The translations under genes were made by a program, and so were the position numbers. A DNA stretch of 64,000 nucleotides from UBA1206 sp045600105 (GTDB lineage: Bacteria > Bacillota > Clostridia > Oscillospirales > CAG-382). Positions 23,569-31,822 of the stretch are shown here, piece after piece. Below the pieces are notes generated by a model that did no database searches, had not been told where the DNA came from, and was given only the letters and a program-made list of their open reading frames with translations. Each line of letters begins with the position of its first letter. Position 1 is the first letter of the stretch. The stretch lies in assembly GCA_045600105.1 (NCBI GenBank), contig JAZRXG010000041.1:44725-108724 (forward strand), given 5' to 3'.

Positions 23569-25272
23569 ATGTACAGCAGAGCAGAACACCCGAAGCCCCA
23601 ATTTGAACGCAGCACGTGGCTGAACCTCAACGGCGAATGGCAGTTTATGATCGACCGCGGATGTACCGGCGAAGAAAGAGGTGTATACGCTGACGATATC
23701 ACGTTTGACGGAAAGATCAACGTGCCGTTCTGCCCGCAAAGCAGGCTTTCGGGCATCGGCGACGTGGATTTTATGAACTCCGTATGGTACAAGCGTACCG
23801 TGACGCTGACGGATGAAAACGTAAAAGGCAAAACGTATATCCATTTCGGCGCCGTCGACTATAAAGCGACGGTATACATAAACGGAAAGAAATGCGGGAC
23901 GCACCTCGGCGGATATGTTTCCTTCAGATTCGACATAAGCGATTACGTAAAGCCGGGCGTCAACTATATCTGCGTCAACGCGGAAGACGATGAAAAAGAC
24001 CGTCTCATCCCCTGCGGAAAGCAGAGCCGCTCGTACTATTCTCAAGGCTGCGATTATACGAGGACGACGGGAATATGGCAGACCGTCTGGCTCGAATTCG
24101 TCGCGGAAACGCATATAGAAAAAGTTAAATATTTCCCTTCGGTCGAAAATCAGTCGCTTACCGTCATCGCCGACGTTGCGGGAGACGGCATTTTTACCGT
24201 CACGGCGTCGTACGCCGGAAAGCCGATGGGAAGCGTTTCGACCAAGTCCCGCGGCGAGCAGATAACGGTAACTCTCCCTCTTGCCGAACAGCATCTTTGG
24301 GAGATAGGCAAAGGCGGGCTTTACGATCTCACGCTCACGTACGGTGACGATAAGGTGAAGAGCTATTTCGGTCTCCGCTCGATCTCCTACCGCGACTATA
24401 AATTCTTCCTTAACGGCAAGAGCGTTTTCCAGCGTCTCGTACTCGACCAGGGGTTCTATCCGGAAGGAATATATACCGCTCCCTCCGATGCCGAACTCGA
24501 AGCCGACGTAACGCGTTCAATGGCAATGGGCTTCAACGGCGCAAGGCTTCACCAGAAGGTATTCGAGGAAAGATTCCTCTATCACGCCGATAAAAAAGGC
24601 TATATAGTGTGGGGCGAATACCCTAACTGGGGACTTGACCACAGCTATGCCGACTCGATCTACGGCATACTTCCCGAATGGCTCGAGGAAGTCGACCGCG
24701 ACTTCAACCATCCGTCGATAATCGGCTGGTGTCCCTTCAACGAGACGTGGGATCTGGACGGCAGAAAGCAGTTCGACGGACTTCTTGCCTCCGTATATAA
24801 GGCGACGAAAGCCGCGGATCCGACTCGTCCGTGCATCGATACGAGCGGAAACTATCACGTTATCACCGATATATACGACGTTCACAACTATCAGCAGGAC
24901 CCCGTAAAATTTGCCGACGATTACAAAAATCTTGCCATCGACGGCTCGCATTACGACTGCTTCGGAAACCGTCAGCACTACGACGGAAAAATGCCGTTCT
25001 TCGTAAGCGAATACGGCGGTATCCGCTGGACGGACGACACGGATGGATGGGGCTACGGAGAAGCGCCGAAGACGACCGAAGAATTTCTTGCCCGTCTCAA
25101 GGGACTTACCGACGTGCTGCTTGATAACCCGGGAATGTTTGCGTACTGCTATACTCAGCTTACCGATATCGAGCAGGAACAGAACGGGCTTTACACCTAC
25201 GACAGACGTCCGAAATTCCCGCCCGAAGTCATTGCCGCGATCCTCGGCAGAAAAGCCGCCGTTGAAGACTGA
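23569..25272 (+). CDS. Glycoside hydrolase family 2 protein
   Basis: A 567-residue intracellular glycosidase with the GH2 layout: N-terminal jelly-roll sugar-binding domain (FERSTWLNLNGEWQF, WYKRTVTL), an immunoglobulin-like middle and a TIM barrel. The acid/base is in WCPFNETWDL (Asn-Glu) and the nucleophile in FFVSEYGGI (Glu). GH2 includes beta-galactosidases, beta-glucuronidases and beta-mannosidases; specificity cannot be assigned. No signal peptide, so it likely acts on imported saccharides. ATG at 23569 is 8 bases from AAGGAG; an in-frame TTG two codons earlier is less well placed. It is monocistronic. Confidence 0.9.
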   Translation: MYSRAEHPKPQFERSTWLNLNGEWQFMIDRGCTGEERGVYADDITFDGKINVPFCPQSRLSGIGDVDFMNSVWYKRTVTLTDENVKGKTYIHFGAVDYKATVYINGKKCGTHLGGYVSFRFDISDYVKPGVNYICVNAEDDEKDRLIPCGKQSRSYYSQGCDYTRTTGIWQTVWLEFVAETHIEKVKYFPSVENQSLTVIADVAGDGIFTVTASYAGKPMGSVSTKSRGEQITVTLPLAEQHLWEIGKGGLYDLTLTYGDDKVKSYFGLRSISYRDYKFFLNGKSVFQRLVLDQGFYPEGIYTAPSDAELEADVTRSMAMGFNGARLHQKVFEERFLYHADKKGYIVWGEYPNWGLDHSYADSIYGILPEWLEEVDRDFNHPSIIGWCPFNETWDLDGRKQFDGLLASVYKATKAADPTRPCIDTSGNYHVITDIYDVHNYQQDPVKFADDYKNLAIDGSHYDCFGNRQHYDGKMPFFVSEYGGIRWTDDTDGWGYGEAPKTTEEFLARLKGLTDVLLDNPGMFAYCYTQLTDIEQEQNGLYTYDRRPKFPPEVIAAILGRKAAVED

Positions 25273-25297
25273 GGCAGCACTGTAATACCATAACATA

Positions 25298-25328
25298 GCA
25301 AAAAGCATCCGAACGGGTGCTCTTTGCG
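25298..25328 (+). terminator. Hairpin after the GH2 gene, probable terminator
   Basis: Stem of about 12 pairs with one mismatch (25298-25310 with 25315-25327) and a GAAC loop; the T-tract is weak. Confidence 0.5.
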
Positions 25329-25353
25329 TATGGTTTTATCTTTTCGTCTCATC

Positions 25354-25382
25354 TTGACAACAACGCTTTTTTCTGATAAAAT
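25354..25382 (+). promoter_or_regulatory. Strong SigA promoter for an orphan small RNA
   Basis: TTGACA, 17-base spacer, TAAAAT, not followed by any open frame with a ribosome site. Confidence 0.8.
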
Positions 25383-25387
25383 TATAT

Positions 25388-25464
25388 AAGAATCAGTAAC
25401 AGGGTGAGCAAGTGCATTGCAATTTTCAATGGCGCACTCCCTTCCATGACGCTGATTCTTTTTT
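25388..25464 (+). ncRNA. Candidate ~77-nt small RNA, novel
   Basis: A short transcript unit with its own promoter and intrinsic terminator. The 5' end AAGAATCAG (25388-25396) pairs with the 3' CTGATTCTT (25452-25460), which is followed by a T-run, so the closing helix is also the terminator stem. Inside, GGG/CCC encloses GTG/CAC and CATTG/CAATG helices. No family was recognised. It stands alone between the GH2 gene and the convergent cotJ operon. Confidence 0.6.
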
Positions 25465-25475
25465 ATCGCAATTTC

Positions 25476-25511
25476 AAAAGGTTCGCGGTAGTCTGCCGCG
25501 AACCTTTTTAT
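25476..25511. terminator. Bidirectional intrinsic terminator of the cotJ operon
   Basis: A perfect 13-bp stem (25476-25488 with 25496-25508) and 7-base loop, A-rich on one side and T-rich on the other, directly after the cotJC stop. Confidence 0.9.
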
Positions 25512-25512
25512 T

Positions 25513-26115
25513 CTATCTTTTCTTATCGAACGAAGGGTTATAGGCGTAGAAATTCTTTGAGTTCAGGTCGTCCTGAATAAGGCGCAGACCGTCGCCGAAG
25601 CGCTGGAAATGGGTGACTTCCCTTTGCCGTAAGAATCTGAGCGGATCGATAATATCGGGGTCGTCGGTGAAACGGAGCAGGTTGTCGTAGGTGGTACGCG
25701 CCTTCTGTTCCGCCGCGAGGTCCTCGAATATATCGGTCAGCGCGTCGCCCTTTGACTGGAACGCCATGGCGCTGAATGGTACGCCGGAAGCAGACACGGG
25801 ATAGATGCCCATGGTGTGATCGACGAAATAGGCGTCGAGCCCGCCTTCTTTGATCTGTTCGGGAGTGAGTCCGCGAGTGAGCTGATATACCATCGCGGCT
25901 ATCATTTCCTGATGCGCGAGTTCTTCCGTTCCGATATCCGTAAGGATCCCGACGACTTCTTTGTTGGGCATCGAATAGCGCTGCGACAGATAGCGCATCG
26001 CGGCGCCGTTTTCACCATCGGGACCGCCGAACTGCGTTATCATCAGCTTGGCGAACGCCGGATTCGGGTTTTTGATGTTTATCGGGTACTGCAGTTTCTT
26101 TTCATAGCTCCACAT
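25513..26115 (-). CDS. cotJC: Spore coat protein CotJC (manganese catalase-like)
   Basis: A 200-residue ferritin-like four-helix protein of the manganese catalase superfamily, found in the spore coat. Metal-ligand type residues are in TDIGTEELAHQEMIA and FEDLAAEQKARTTY and the family block FLRQREVTHFQRF. It is the third gene of cotJABC, 3 bases after cotJB. Expression in Bacillus is in the mother cell under SigE; no confident SigE promoter could be read upstream of this operon. Confidence 0.95.
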   Translation of the reverse strand: MWSYEKKLQYPINIKNPNPAFAKLMITQFGGPDGENGAAMRYLSQRYSMPNKEVVGILTDIGTEELAHQEMIAAMVYQLTRGLTPEQIKEGGLDAYFVDHTMGIYPVSASGVPFSAMAFQSKGDALTDIFEDLAAEQKARTTYDNLLRFTDDPDIIDPLRFLRQREVTHFQRFGDGLRLIQDDLNSKNFYAYNPSFDKKR

Positions 26116-26118
26116 ACT

Positions 26119-26379
26119 TCAGCCCTCCTTCTCGTTCTGCCAGGGCCACGGACCGTCCGTCCACGTCCATCTGCCGTTTCTGACCTGAGTGTAATCGATG
26201 GGACCGTATTTTTCGGTGTATTCCTTATAAAGCTTTTCGCGTCCTTCGCCGACCTTTTTATAAAAGTTCAGTGCCTTTGCGTTGTTCTTGTGTCCGTCGA
26301 GATAAAGCACCGTTTCGTGGAGCACGAAATCGGTCTCCATTATCTTCTTCAGAAGAGCGTTCTGTTCCCTCGTCATCAT
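26119..26379 (-). CDS. cotJB: Spore coat protein CotJB
   Basis: An 86-residue small coat protein. The family features are LLKKIMETDFVLHETVLYLD, the central NFYKK and the Trp/Pro-rich end GRWTWTDGPWPW. Its ATG overlaps the cotJA stop by 4 bases, so the two are translationally coupled. Role: coat assembly, needed with CotJC in Bacillus. Confidence 0.94.
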   Translation of the reverse strand: MMTREQNALLKKIMETDFVLHETVLYLDGHKNNAKALNFYKKVGEGREKLYKEYTEKYGPIDYTQVRNGRWTWTDGPWPWQNEKEG

Positions 26380-26639
26380 CTTTCTCCTTTTCCGCCGTAA
26401 AACGGCTTGACGAGCGGTCTGAAAAGTGAACCGTTCGCGAGAGCTTCGGAATAGTCTTCGTAAAGACCGTCGAACCCTTGGGCGGGAACGTATCCCATGG
26501 CAAGCGACATTCCGCTTTCCGGATTTACGTTTTCGCTTTCTCCGCCGTTTCCGCTGTCCTCGCAGAAAGGACAGCTCCCGTTTTCGGGAAGCGGAAAAAG
26601 ACCTTCTCCGATATCGGGGAACATATCAAAATCAAACAT
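26376..26639 (-). CDS. cotJA: Spore coat-associated protein CotJA
   Basis: An 87-residue coat protein. The second half holds the recognisable CotJA core SLAMGYVPAQGFDGLYED with FRPLVKPFYGG near the end; the first half is Gly/Glu-rich with a CPFCED pair of cysteines. Start at 26639 is chosen because GGAG is 8 bases upstream; the ATG two codons earlier is only 2 bases from that site. The first gene of cotJABC. Confidence 0.9.
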   Translation of the reverse strand: MFDFDMFPDIGEGLFPLPENGSCPFCEDSGNGGESENVNPESGMSLAMGYVPAQGFDGLYEDYSEALANGSLFRPLVKPFYGGKGER

Positions 26640-26868
26640 GATCATTTCTCCGTGAATTTATTGAGCTCTGACGCTCACTAAAGATTATGCTGACACTTCA
26701 CGTTTTGACAAAATATCGCGTTTTTCGGCACAAAAAAACAGGAAGAGCGAAAAAGAATAAAAATTAATTTGCGTTTTTGACTTTTTTTCCGCAAAAAAAG
26801 AGGATTTTTCATTATTTTTGCGTATCTTATATTGTATGATTATTTTTTATCGGGAGGACTGTGCCTTT

Positions 26869-27849
26869 ATGAAAGAACAGGTATATGAAGCGGAACGGAT
26901 ATTGTTCTGCAAAAACGCGTTTTTCTCGGAAAACACCGCAGGCAGACTCGTCCCGACAGAAGAATGTCCGCTGCGTACTCCGTTCCAGCGTGACCGCGAC
27001 AGGATAATCCACTGCAAATCGTTCCGCCGTCTCATGCACAAGATGCAGGTGTTCCTCGCTCCCGAGGGCGACCATTACCGCACGCGGCTGACGCATACCC
27101 TTGAGGTGACGCAGATAGCCCGCACCATCGCACGCGGGATGCGGCTCAATGAGGACCTTGCCGAAGCGATTGCTCTCGGTCACGACCTCGGTCACACGCC
27201 GTTCGGTCATTCGGGTGAACGCGCCCTTGACAAGCTCTGCACGTTCGGCTTCCGTCACAACGCACACAGCATAAGAGTCGCCGACAAGCTTGAAAAGCTC
27301 AACCTTACGCTCGAGGTACGCGACGGAATACTTCAGCACACCGACGGTATCGCCGCCACCAAGGAAGGGCAAATCGTTCGTTTTGCAGACAGGATAGCAT
27401 ACATAAATCATGATATAGACGACGCGCTCCGTGCCGGGATACTCAAAAACGAGGACATCCCGACGGAAGCCAACGAGATACTCGGAAAAACTCACGGTCA
27501 GCGCATTTCGAGCATGGTGAACGCGGTCATAACCCACGGTTCGGACGGCAATATCGGCATGGACGAGCCGTTCCTCACCGCGACGAACGACCTTCACTCG
27601 TTTATGTTCGAGCGCGTTTACCGCAACCCCATCGCAAAAAGCGAGGACAGCAAGGTCGAAGCGATGATCGCGTCGCTTTACGAGCACTTCATGCAGCACC
27701 CCGATTCGCTCCCCAAGGAGTATTTAAGCAATCTCGAAGAAGACGGTATCGAAAGAGTCATCTGCGACTACATCGCCGGAATGACCGACAGATACGCTCT
27801 TTCCGTGTTTGAAAATCTTTACGTTCCCAAGGTCTGGCAAGGAAAATAA
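26869..27849 (+). CDS. dgt: dNTP triphosphohydrolase (Dgt family, HD domain)
   Basis: A 326-residue HD-superfamily enzyme that removes triphosphate from deoxynucleotides. The N-terminal TPFQRDRDRIIHCKSFRRL is the family substrate block; metal ligands are in THTLEVTQIA, GHDLGHTPFGHSGE (HD) and NHDIDDA. The start at 26869 follows GGGAGG by 11 bases and gives the expected length; in-frame upstream Met at 26818 lacks a ribosome site. It opens the dgt-dnaG-sigA-pheST cluster, with dnaG 9 bases downstream. The 229 bases between cotJA and this gene are AT-rich; no clear promoter was read. Confidence 0.92.
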   Translation: MKEQVYEAERILFCKNAFFSENTAGRLVPTEECPLRTPFQRDRDRIIHCKSFRRLMHKMQVFLAPEGDHYRTRLTHTLEVTQIARTIARGMRLNEDLAEAIALGHDLGHTPFGHSGERALDKLCTFGFRHNAHSIRVADKLEKLNLTLEVRDGILQHTDGIAATKEGQIVRFADRIAYINHDIDDALRAGILKNEDIPTEANEILGKTHGQRISSMVNAVITHGSDGNIGMDEPFLTATNDLHSFMFERVYRNPIAKSEDSKVEAMIASLYEHFMQHPDSLPKEYLSNLEEDGIERVICDYIAGMTDRYALSVFENLYVPKVWQGK

Positions 27850-27858
27850 GGAGTAGAA

Positions 27859-29625
27859 ATGGCGTTTTCAAAAGCTTTTCTCGACGAAGTAAAAGAGAGA
27901 AACGAAATAACCGAAATAATAAACCGTCACGTTCCGCTCAAACGCGCCGGCAGCAACTTCACGGGGCTTTGTCCTTTCCATTCGGAAAAGACGCCATCCT
28001 TCACGGTCTTCCCCGCGACGCAGAATTATTACTGCTTCGGCTGCGGTGCCGGAGGCGACGTGGTCACCTTCGTCATGAACACCGAAGGTCTCGACTACCC
28101 TTCCGCCATCGAATTCCTCGCGAACCGTGCGGGCATCCCCATGGAACGCGACGACAGATCCTACCGTGAAGCCGCACCGACCGTAAAAAAAGAACGAGTT
28201 ATCGAGGCGATGCGCGAAGCGGGAAAATTCTTTTACGCAAAGCTTCTGTCGCCCGAAGGCGAAAAAGCCCGCGAATATCTTAAAAAGCGCGAGTTTTCCG
28301 ACCTCACCGTCAAGCGGTTCGGCATCGGCTATTCGCCCGATTCGTGGGATTCTCTGACGAACCACCTGCTTGCAAAAGGCTTCACCGCCGAAGAGCTCAA
28401 GGCGTCTTTCCTTTCGGGTACTTCAAAAAGCGGAAAGCTTTTCGATATATTCCGCAACCGCGTGATGTTCCCCGTTTTCGACCTCACGAACAACCCCGTC
28501 GCGTTTTCTGCCCGCCGCCTCAACGAGGAGGACGAGCGCAAATACGTCAACACGTCGGATACTCCGGCGTTCAAAAAATCAAAGATACTTTTCGGTCTCA
28601 ACATCGCCAAGAACAACAACGACGGCAGCATAATCCTTTGTGAAGGCGCCGTTGACGCGATAATGCTGCATCAGGCGGGATTTTCCAACGCCTGCGCCAC
28701 TCTCGGCACCGCCATCACGAACGACCACGCGAGGATAATCGCCCGTATCGTGAACACGGCGTATCTCGCGTACGATATAGACAAAGCCGGCAGAAAAGCC
28801 ACGGACAAGGCGATAAGATACCTTAACGAAGCGGGGATAGCCACAAAGATCATAAATCTCGGAAGCGAGACGAAGGACCCCGACGAGTTCATAAAAAAAT
28901 ACGGTGCCGACGCTTTCAGACGCCGCCTCAAGTCATCTGAGGGACAGAACGAATACACGATAAACACGATAATCGGCAAATATTCAATAGACATCCCCGA
29001 AGAAAAATCTTCTGCAGCCCGTGAAATATGTGCTTATCTTGCCACATTATCTTACAAACCCGACCTCGATATATTTACAAACTTCGCTGCAAGTAAGCTA
29101 AATATACCTCAAAAAACCCTCGCGGAAGAGGTTGAACGAATAATTCTAAAAAATACAAGAAGTGAAACCAAGAAATTCGGTGAAGATATTGTATTGTTAG
29201 CGGAGGGATATGGCGACAAAATAAACCGCGACAAGGTGAAATTCTCGTCGGCGGCGACGATAGAGGAAAAAATACTCGGCATACTGCTCACGCATCCCGA
29301 CCTCGGTCCGGACACCGTACCTTCCCTTTCGGCAACGGATTTCGTAACGTCGTTCAACGCGAAGATATACGAAAAATTCCTTGACGATTTCAGAAACGGA
29401 AACGCGGTCAACATTTCGTCCGCGGGGCTCGAAAGCGCCGAAGTCGCCGCCGTGTCGCGTATGATGGCGGAACGCGAAATGAGCTCCGACAACAGCAAAA
29501 ACGCGCTGAACGAGCTTATAACGAAGCTGAAACGCCAGAAGGAAATATCGGAAGCCGATTCAAAGCTCAAAGACGATCCGTCCTCACTCGCGGATTACAT
29601 AAACAAACTCAGAAATAAAAAATAA
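27859..29625 (+). CDS. dnaG: DNA primase
   Basis: A 588-residue primase that makes RNA primers at the replication fork. In order: N-terminal zinc-binding domain (CPFHSEKTPSFTV with YYCFGCGAGGD), the RNA-polymerase catalytic core, a Toprim region (ILCEGAVDAIMLHQAGF and AYDIDKAGRKA) and a C-terminal helicase-interaction domain. Its partner DnaB is encoded at 51.6 kb. The standard dnaG-sigA order is kept. A middle segment around 29000-29200 uses more AT-rich codons than the rest, with no break in frame. Confidence 0.97.
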   Translation: MAFSKAFLDEVKERNEITEIINRHVPLKRAGSNFTGLCPFHSEKTPSFTVFPATQNYYCFGCGAGGDVVTFVMNTEGLDYPSAIEFLANRAGIPMERDDRSYREAAPTVKKERVIEAMREAGKFFYAKLLSPEGEKAREYLKKREFSDLTVKRFGIGYSPDSWDSLTNHLLAKGFTAEELKASFLSGTSKSGKLFDIFRNRVMFPVFDLTNNPVAFSARRLNEEDERKYVNTSDTPAFKKSKILFGLNIAKNNNDGSIILCEGAVDAIMLHQAGFSNACATLGTAITNDHARIIARIVNTAYLAYDIDKAGRKATDKAIRYLNEAGIATKIINLGSETKDPDEFIKKYGADAFRRRLKSSEGQNEYTINTIIGKYSIDIPEEKSSAAREICAYLATLSYKPDLDIFTNFAASKLNIPQKTLAEEVERIILKNTRSETKKFGEDIVLLAEGYGDKINRDKVKFSSAATIEEKILGILLTHPDLGPDTVPSLSATDFVTSFNAKIYEKFLDDFRNGNAVNISSAGLESAEVAAVSRMMAEREMSSDNSKNALNELITKLKRQKEISEADSKLKDDPSSLADYINKLRNKK

Positions 29626-29665
29626 AATTACATAGATGTGTCAAACCACATGAAAGGAATCCAAA

Positions 29666-30769
29666 ATGAACGAAAAGCAAAATGTTCTGAATGACCTTGT
29701 CGAACACGGCAAATCAAAAGGAACTATCACGGCATCGGAAGTTCTCGAAGCTCTTGACTGCACGGACTGCACGCTCGACCTTCTCATCAAAGCGTGTGAA
29801 ATGCTCGAAGCGAACGGCATCGAGATAGTCTGTGACATGAGCGACCCCGACGCTTTCGACATCCCCGAAGACGAGCTGCTTGACGAGCAGATCGACGAAG
29901 ACCCCGAGACCGTCGTCAACTATCTCGCTCAGGAAGGCGTTTCGATCGACGACCCCGTGCGTATGTATCTGCGCGACATCGGTAAAGTTCCCCTTCTTAC
30001 CGCCGACCAGGAGCTTGAACTTGCCGAGAAGATGTCCAACGGCGACACTGCCGCAAAGCACGCGCTCGTCGAAGCCAACCTCCGTCTCGTCGTCAGCATT
30101 GCCAAACGCTACGTCAACCGCGGTATGTTCTTCCTTGACCTCATCCAGGAAGGCAACCTCGGACTTCTCAAAGCGGTCGAAAAATTCGACTACGGCAAAG
30201 GTTATAAATTCTCGACTTACGCGACCTGGTGGATCAGACAGGCGATCACCCGTGCGATAGCCGATCAGGCGCGCACCATCCGCATCCCCGTCCACATGGT
30301 CGAAACCATAAACAAAGTGCTCAGAGTTTCGAGGCAGCTCCTGCAGGAGCTCGGACGCGACCCCACCGATGAAGAGATCGCCGCCGAAATGGGCATTCAG
30401 GTAGAAAAGGTCAGAGACATCCTCAAGATCGCCCAGGAACCCGTTTCTCTCGAAATGCCCATCGGTGAGGAAGAGGATTCCCACCTCGGTGACTTTATCG
30501 CCGACGACAACGCTCCCGCGCCTCAGGACGCGGCGTCTTATTCGATGCTGCGCGAGCAGCTTCTTGAAGTGCTCCACACGCTCACCCCGCGTGAAGAAAA
30601 CGTGCTCAAGCTCAGATTCGGTCTTGAAGACGGACGTCCGAGAACACTTGAAGAAGTCGGCAAGGTCTTCAACATCACGCGTGAACGCATCCGTCAGATA
30701 GAAGCAAAAGCGCTCCGCAAGCTCCGCCATCCGAGCCGTTCCAAGAGGCTCAAGGATTATCTTGAATAA
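29666..30769 (+). CDS. sigA: Primary RNA polymerase sigma factor (SigA/RpoD)
   Basis: A 367-residue housekeeping sigma factor. An acidic region 1.1 is followed by DPVRMYLRDIGKVPLLT (region 1.2), the region 2 blocks FLDLIQEGNLGLLKAVEKF and YKFSTYATWWIRQAITRA, region 3 and the region 4 helix-turn-helix ending LEEVGKVFNITRERIRQIE. It recognises the TTGACA/TATAAT promoters listed here. Lies 40 bases after dnaG. Confidence 0.98.
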   Translation: MNEKQNVLNDLVEHGKSKGTITASEVLEALDCTDCTLDLLIKACEMLEANGIEIVCDMSDPDAFDIPEDELLDEQIDEDPETVVNYLAQEGVSIDDPVRMYLRDIGKVPLLTADQELELAEKMSNGDTAAKHALVEANLRLVVSIAKRYVNRGMFFLDLIQEGNLGLLKAVEKFDYGKGYKFSTYATWWIRQAITRAIADQARTIRIPVHMVETINKVLRVSRQLLQELGRDPTDEEIAAEMGIQVEKVRDILKIAQEPVSLEMPIGEEEDSHLGDFIADDNAPAPQDAASYSMLREQLLEVLHTLTPREENVLKLRFGLEDGRPRTLEEVGKVFNITRERIRQIEAKALRKLRHPSRSKRLKDYLE

Positions 30770-30788
30770 AATATAGTGAGGAATTATC

Positions 30789-31808
30789 ATGCTTGACAAA
30801 CTTAACGAAATAGAAGCTTCTTCGCTGACAGAAGTAGCGTCCGCGTCTTCGACCGCAGAACTCGACGCGCTCAAAGTAAAATATCTCGGCAAAAAAGGCG
30901 CTCTCACCGCGATACTCCGCGGACTCGGCTCGCTTACGCCCGAAGAACGTCCCGTTATCGGAGCCGCCGCAAACGTGGTCAGACAGAAGATCGAGGAAAG
31001 CATTGCCGCAAAAACTGAAGAGCTTTCGGCTCTCCAGCTCAAGGCAAAACTCAAGAGCGACGCGGTCGACGTCACGCTTCCCGGAAAGAAAAAGGAACTC
31101 GGGCACTTACACCCCCTCCGTTCCACCGAAAACAAAATGATCGAAATATTCGTCAATATGGGCTTTGACGTAGTCGAAGGTCCGGAGGTCGAATCGATAC
31201 ATAACAATTTCGACGCGCTCAACGCGCCCGCCGACCATCCGTCGAGAGACGAGACCGATACGTTCTATATCACCGACGACGTCGTTCTCCGCACTCAGAC
31301 TTCCCCCGTTCAGATCAGAGCAATGCAGACCCGCAAGCCTCCGATCCGCATAATCTCCCCGGGACGCGTTTATCGCTGCGACTCCCCCGACGCCACCCAT
31401 TCGCCCATGTTCCATCAGCTTGAAGGCCTTGTCATCGACAAGCATATAACCCTCAGCGACCTCAAGGGCATCCTCGATCAGTTCGCGCAGAGTATGTTCG
31501 GCGAAGGAACGAGAACGAGACTCCGTCCGCATAACTTCCCGTTCACCGAACCGTCCGTTGAAGTCGACTTCTCGTGCTTTGCCTGCGGCGGAAAAGGCTG
31601 CAAGCTCTGCAAGGGCGAAGGTTGGATCGAAATGCTCGGCGCGGGTATGGTACACCCCAACGTGCTTTCGGGCTGCGGTATCGATCCCGATGAATATACC
31701 GGATTCGCTTTCGGTATGGGCATCGAACGTATCGCCATGAGAAAGTACAACATCCACGACCTGCGCATCGTTTATGAAAACGACGTACGTTTTCTTGAAC
31801 AGTTCTGA
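30789..31808 (+). CDS. pheS: Phenylalanine-tRNA ligase alpha subunit
   Basis: A 339-residue class II synthetase subunit that charges tRNA-Phe in an alpha2-beta2 tetramer. An N-terminal coiled coil precedes motif 1 (GFDVVEGPEVE), motif 2 (PGRVYRCDSPDATHSP) and motif 3 (GIERIAMRKY). The Cys-rich FSCFACGGKGCKLCKGEG segment is the usual zinc-type element of Gram-positive PheS. No T-box leader precedes it, as it is embedded in the sigA cluster. Confidence 0.97.
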   Translation: MLDKLNEIEASSLTEVASASSTAELDALKVKYLGKKGALTAILRGLGSLTPEERPVIGAAANVVRQKIEESIAAKTEELSALQLKAKLKSDAVDVTLPGKKKELGHLHPLRSTENKMIEIFVNMGFDVVEGPEVESIHNNFDALNAPADHPSRDETDTFYITDDVVLRTQTSPVQIRAMQTRKPPIRIISPGRVYRCDSPDATHSPMFHQLEGLVIDKHITLSDLKGILDQFAQSMFGEGTRTRLRPHNFPFTEPSVEVDFSCFACGGKGCKLCKGEGWIEMLGAGMVHPNVLSGCGIDPDEYTGFAFGMGIERIAMRKYNIHDLRIVYENDVRFLEQF

Positions 31809-31822
31809 GGAGGTAAGCGCAA

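Noticed and set aside
26640..26868. SigE promoter for cotJABC
   Set aside because: A GCATAATCT-like -10 near 26685 is suggestive, but no matching -35 could be assigned with confidence.
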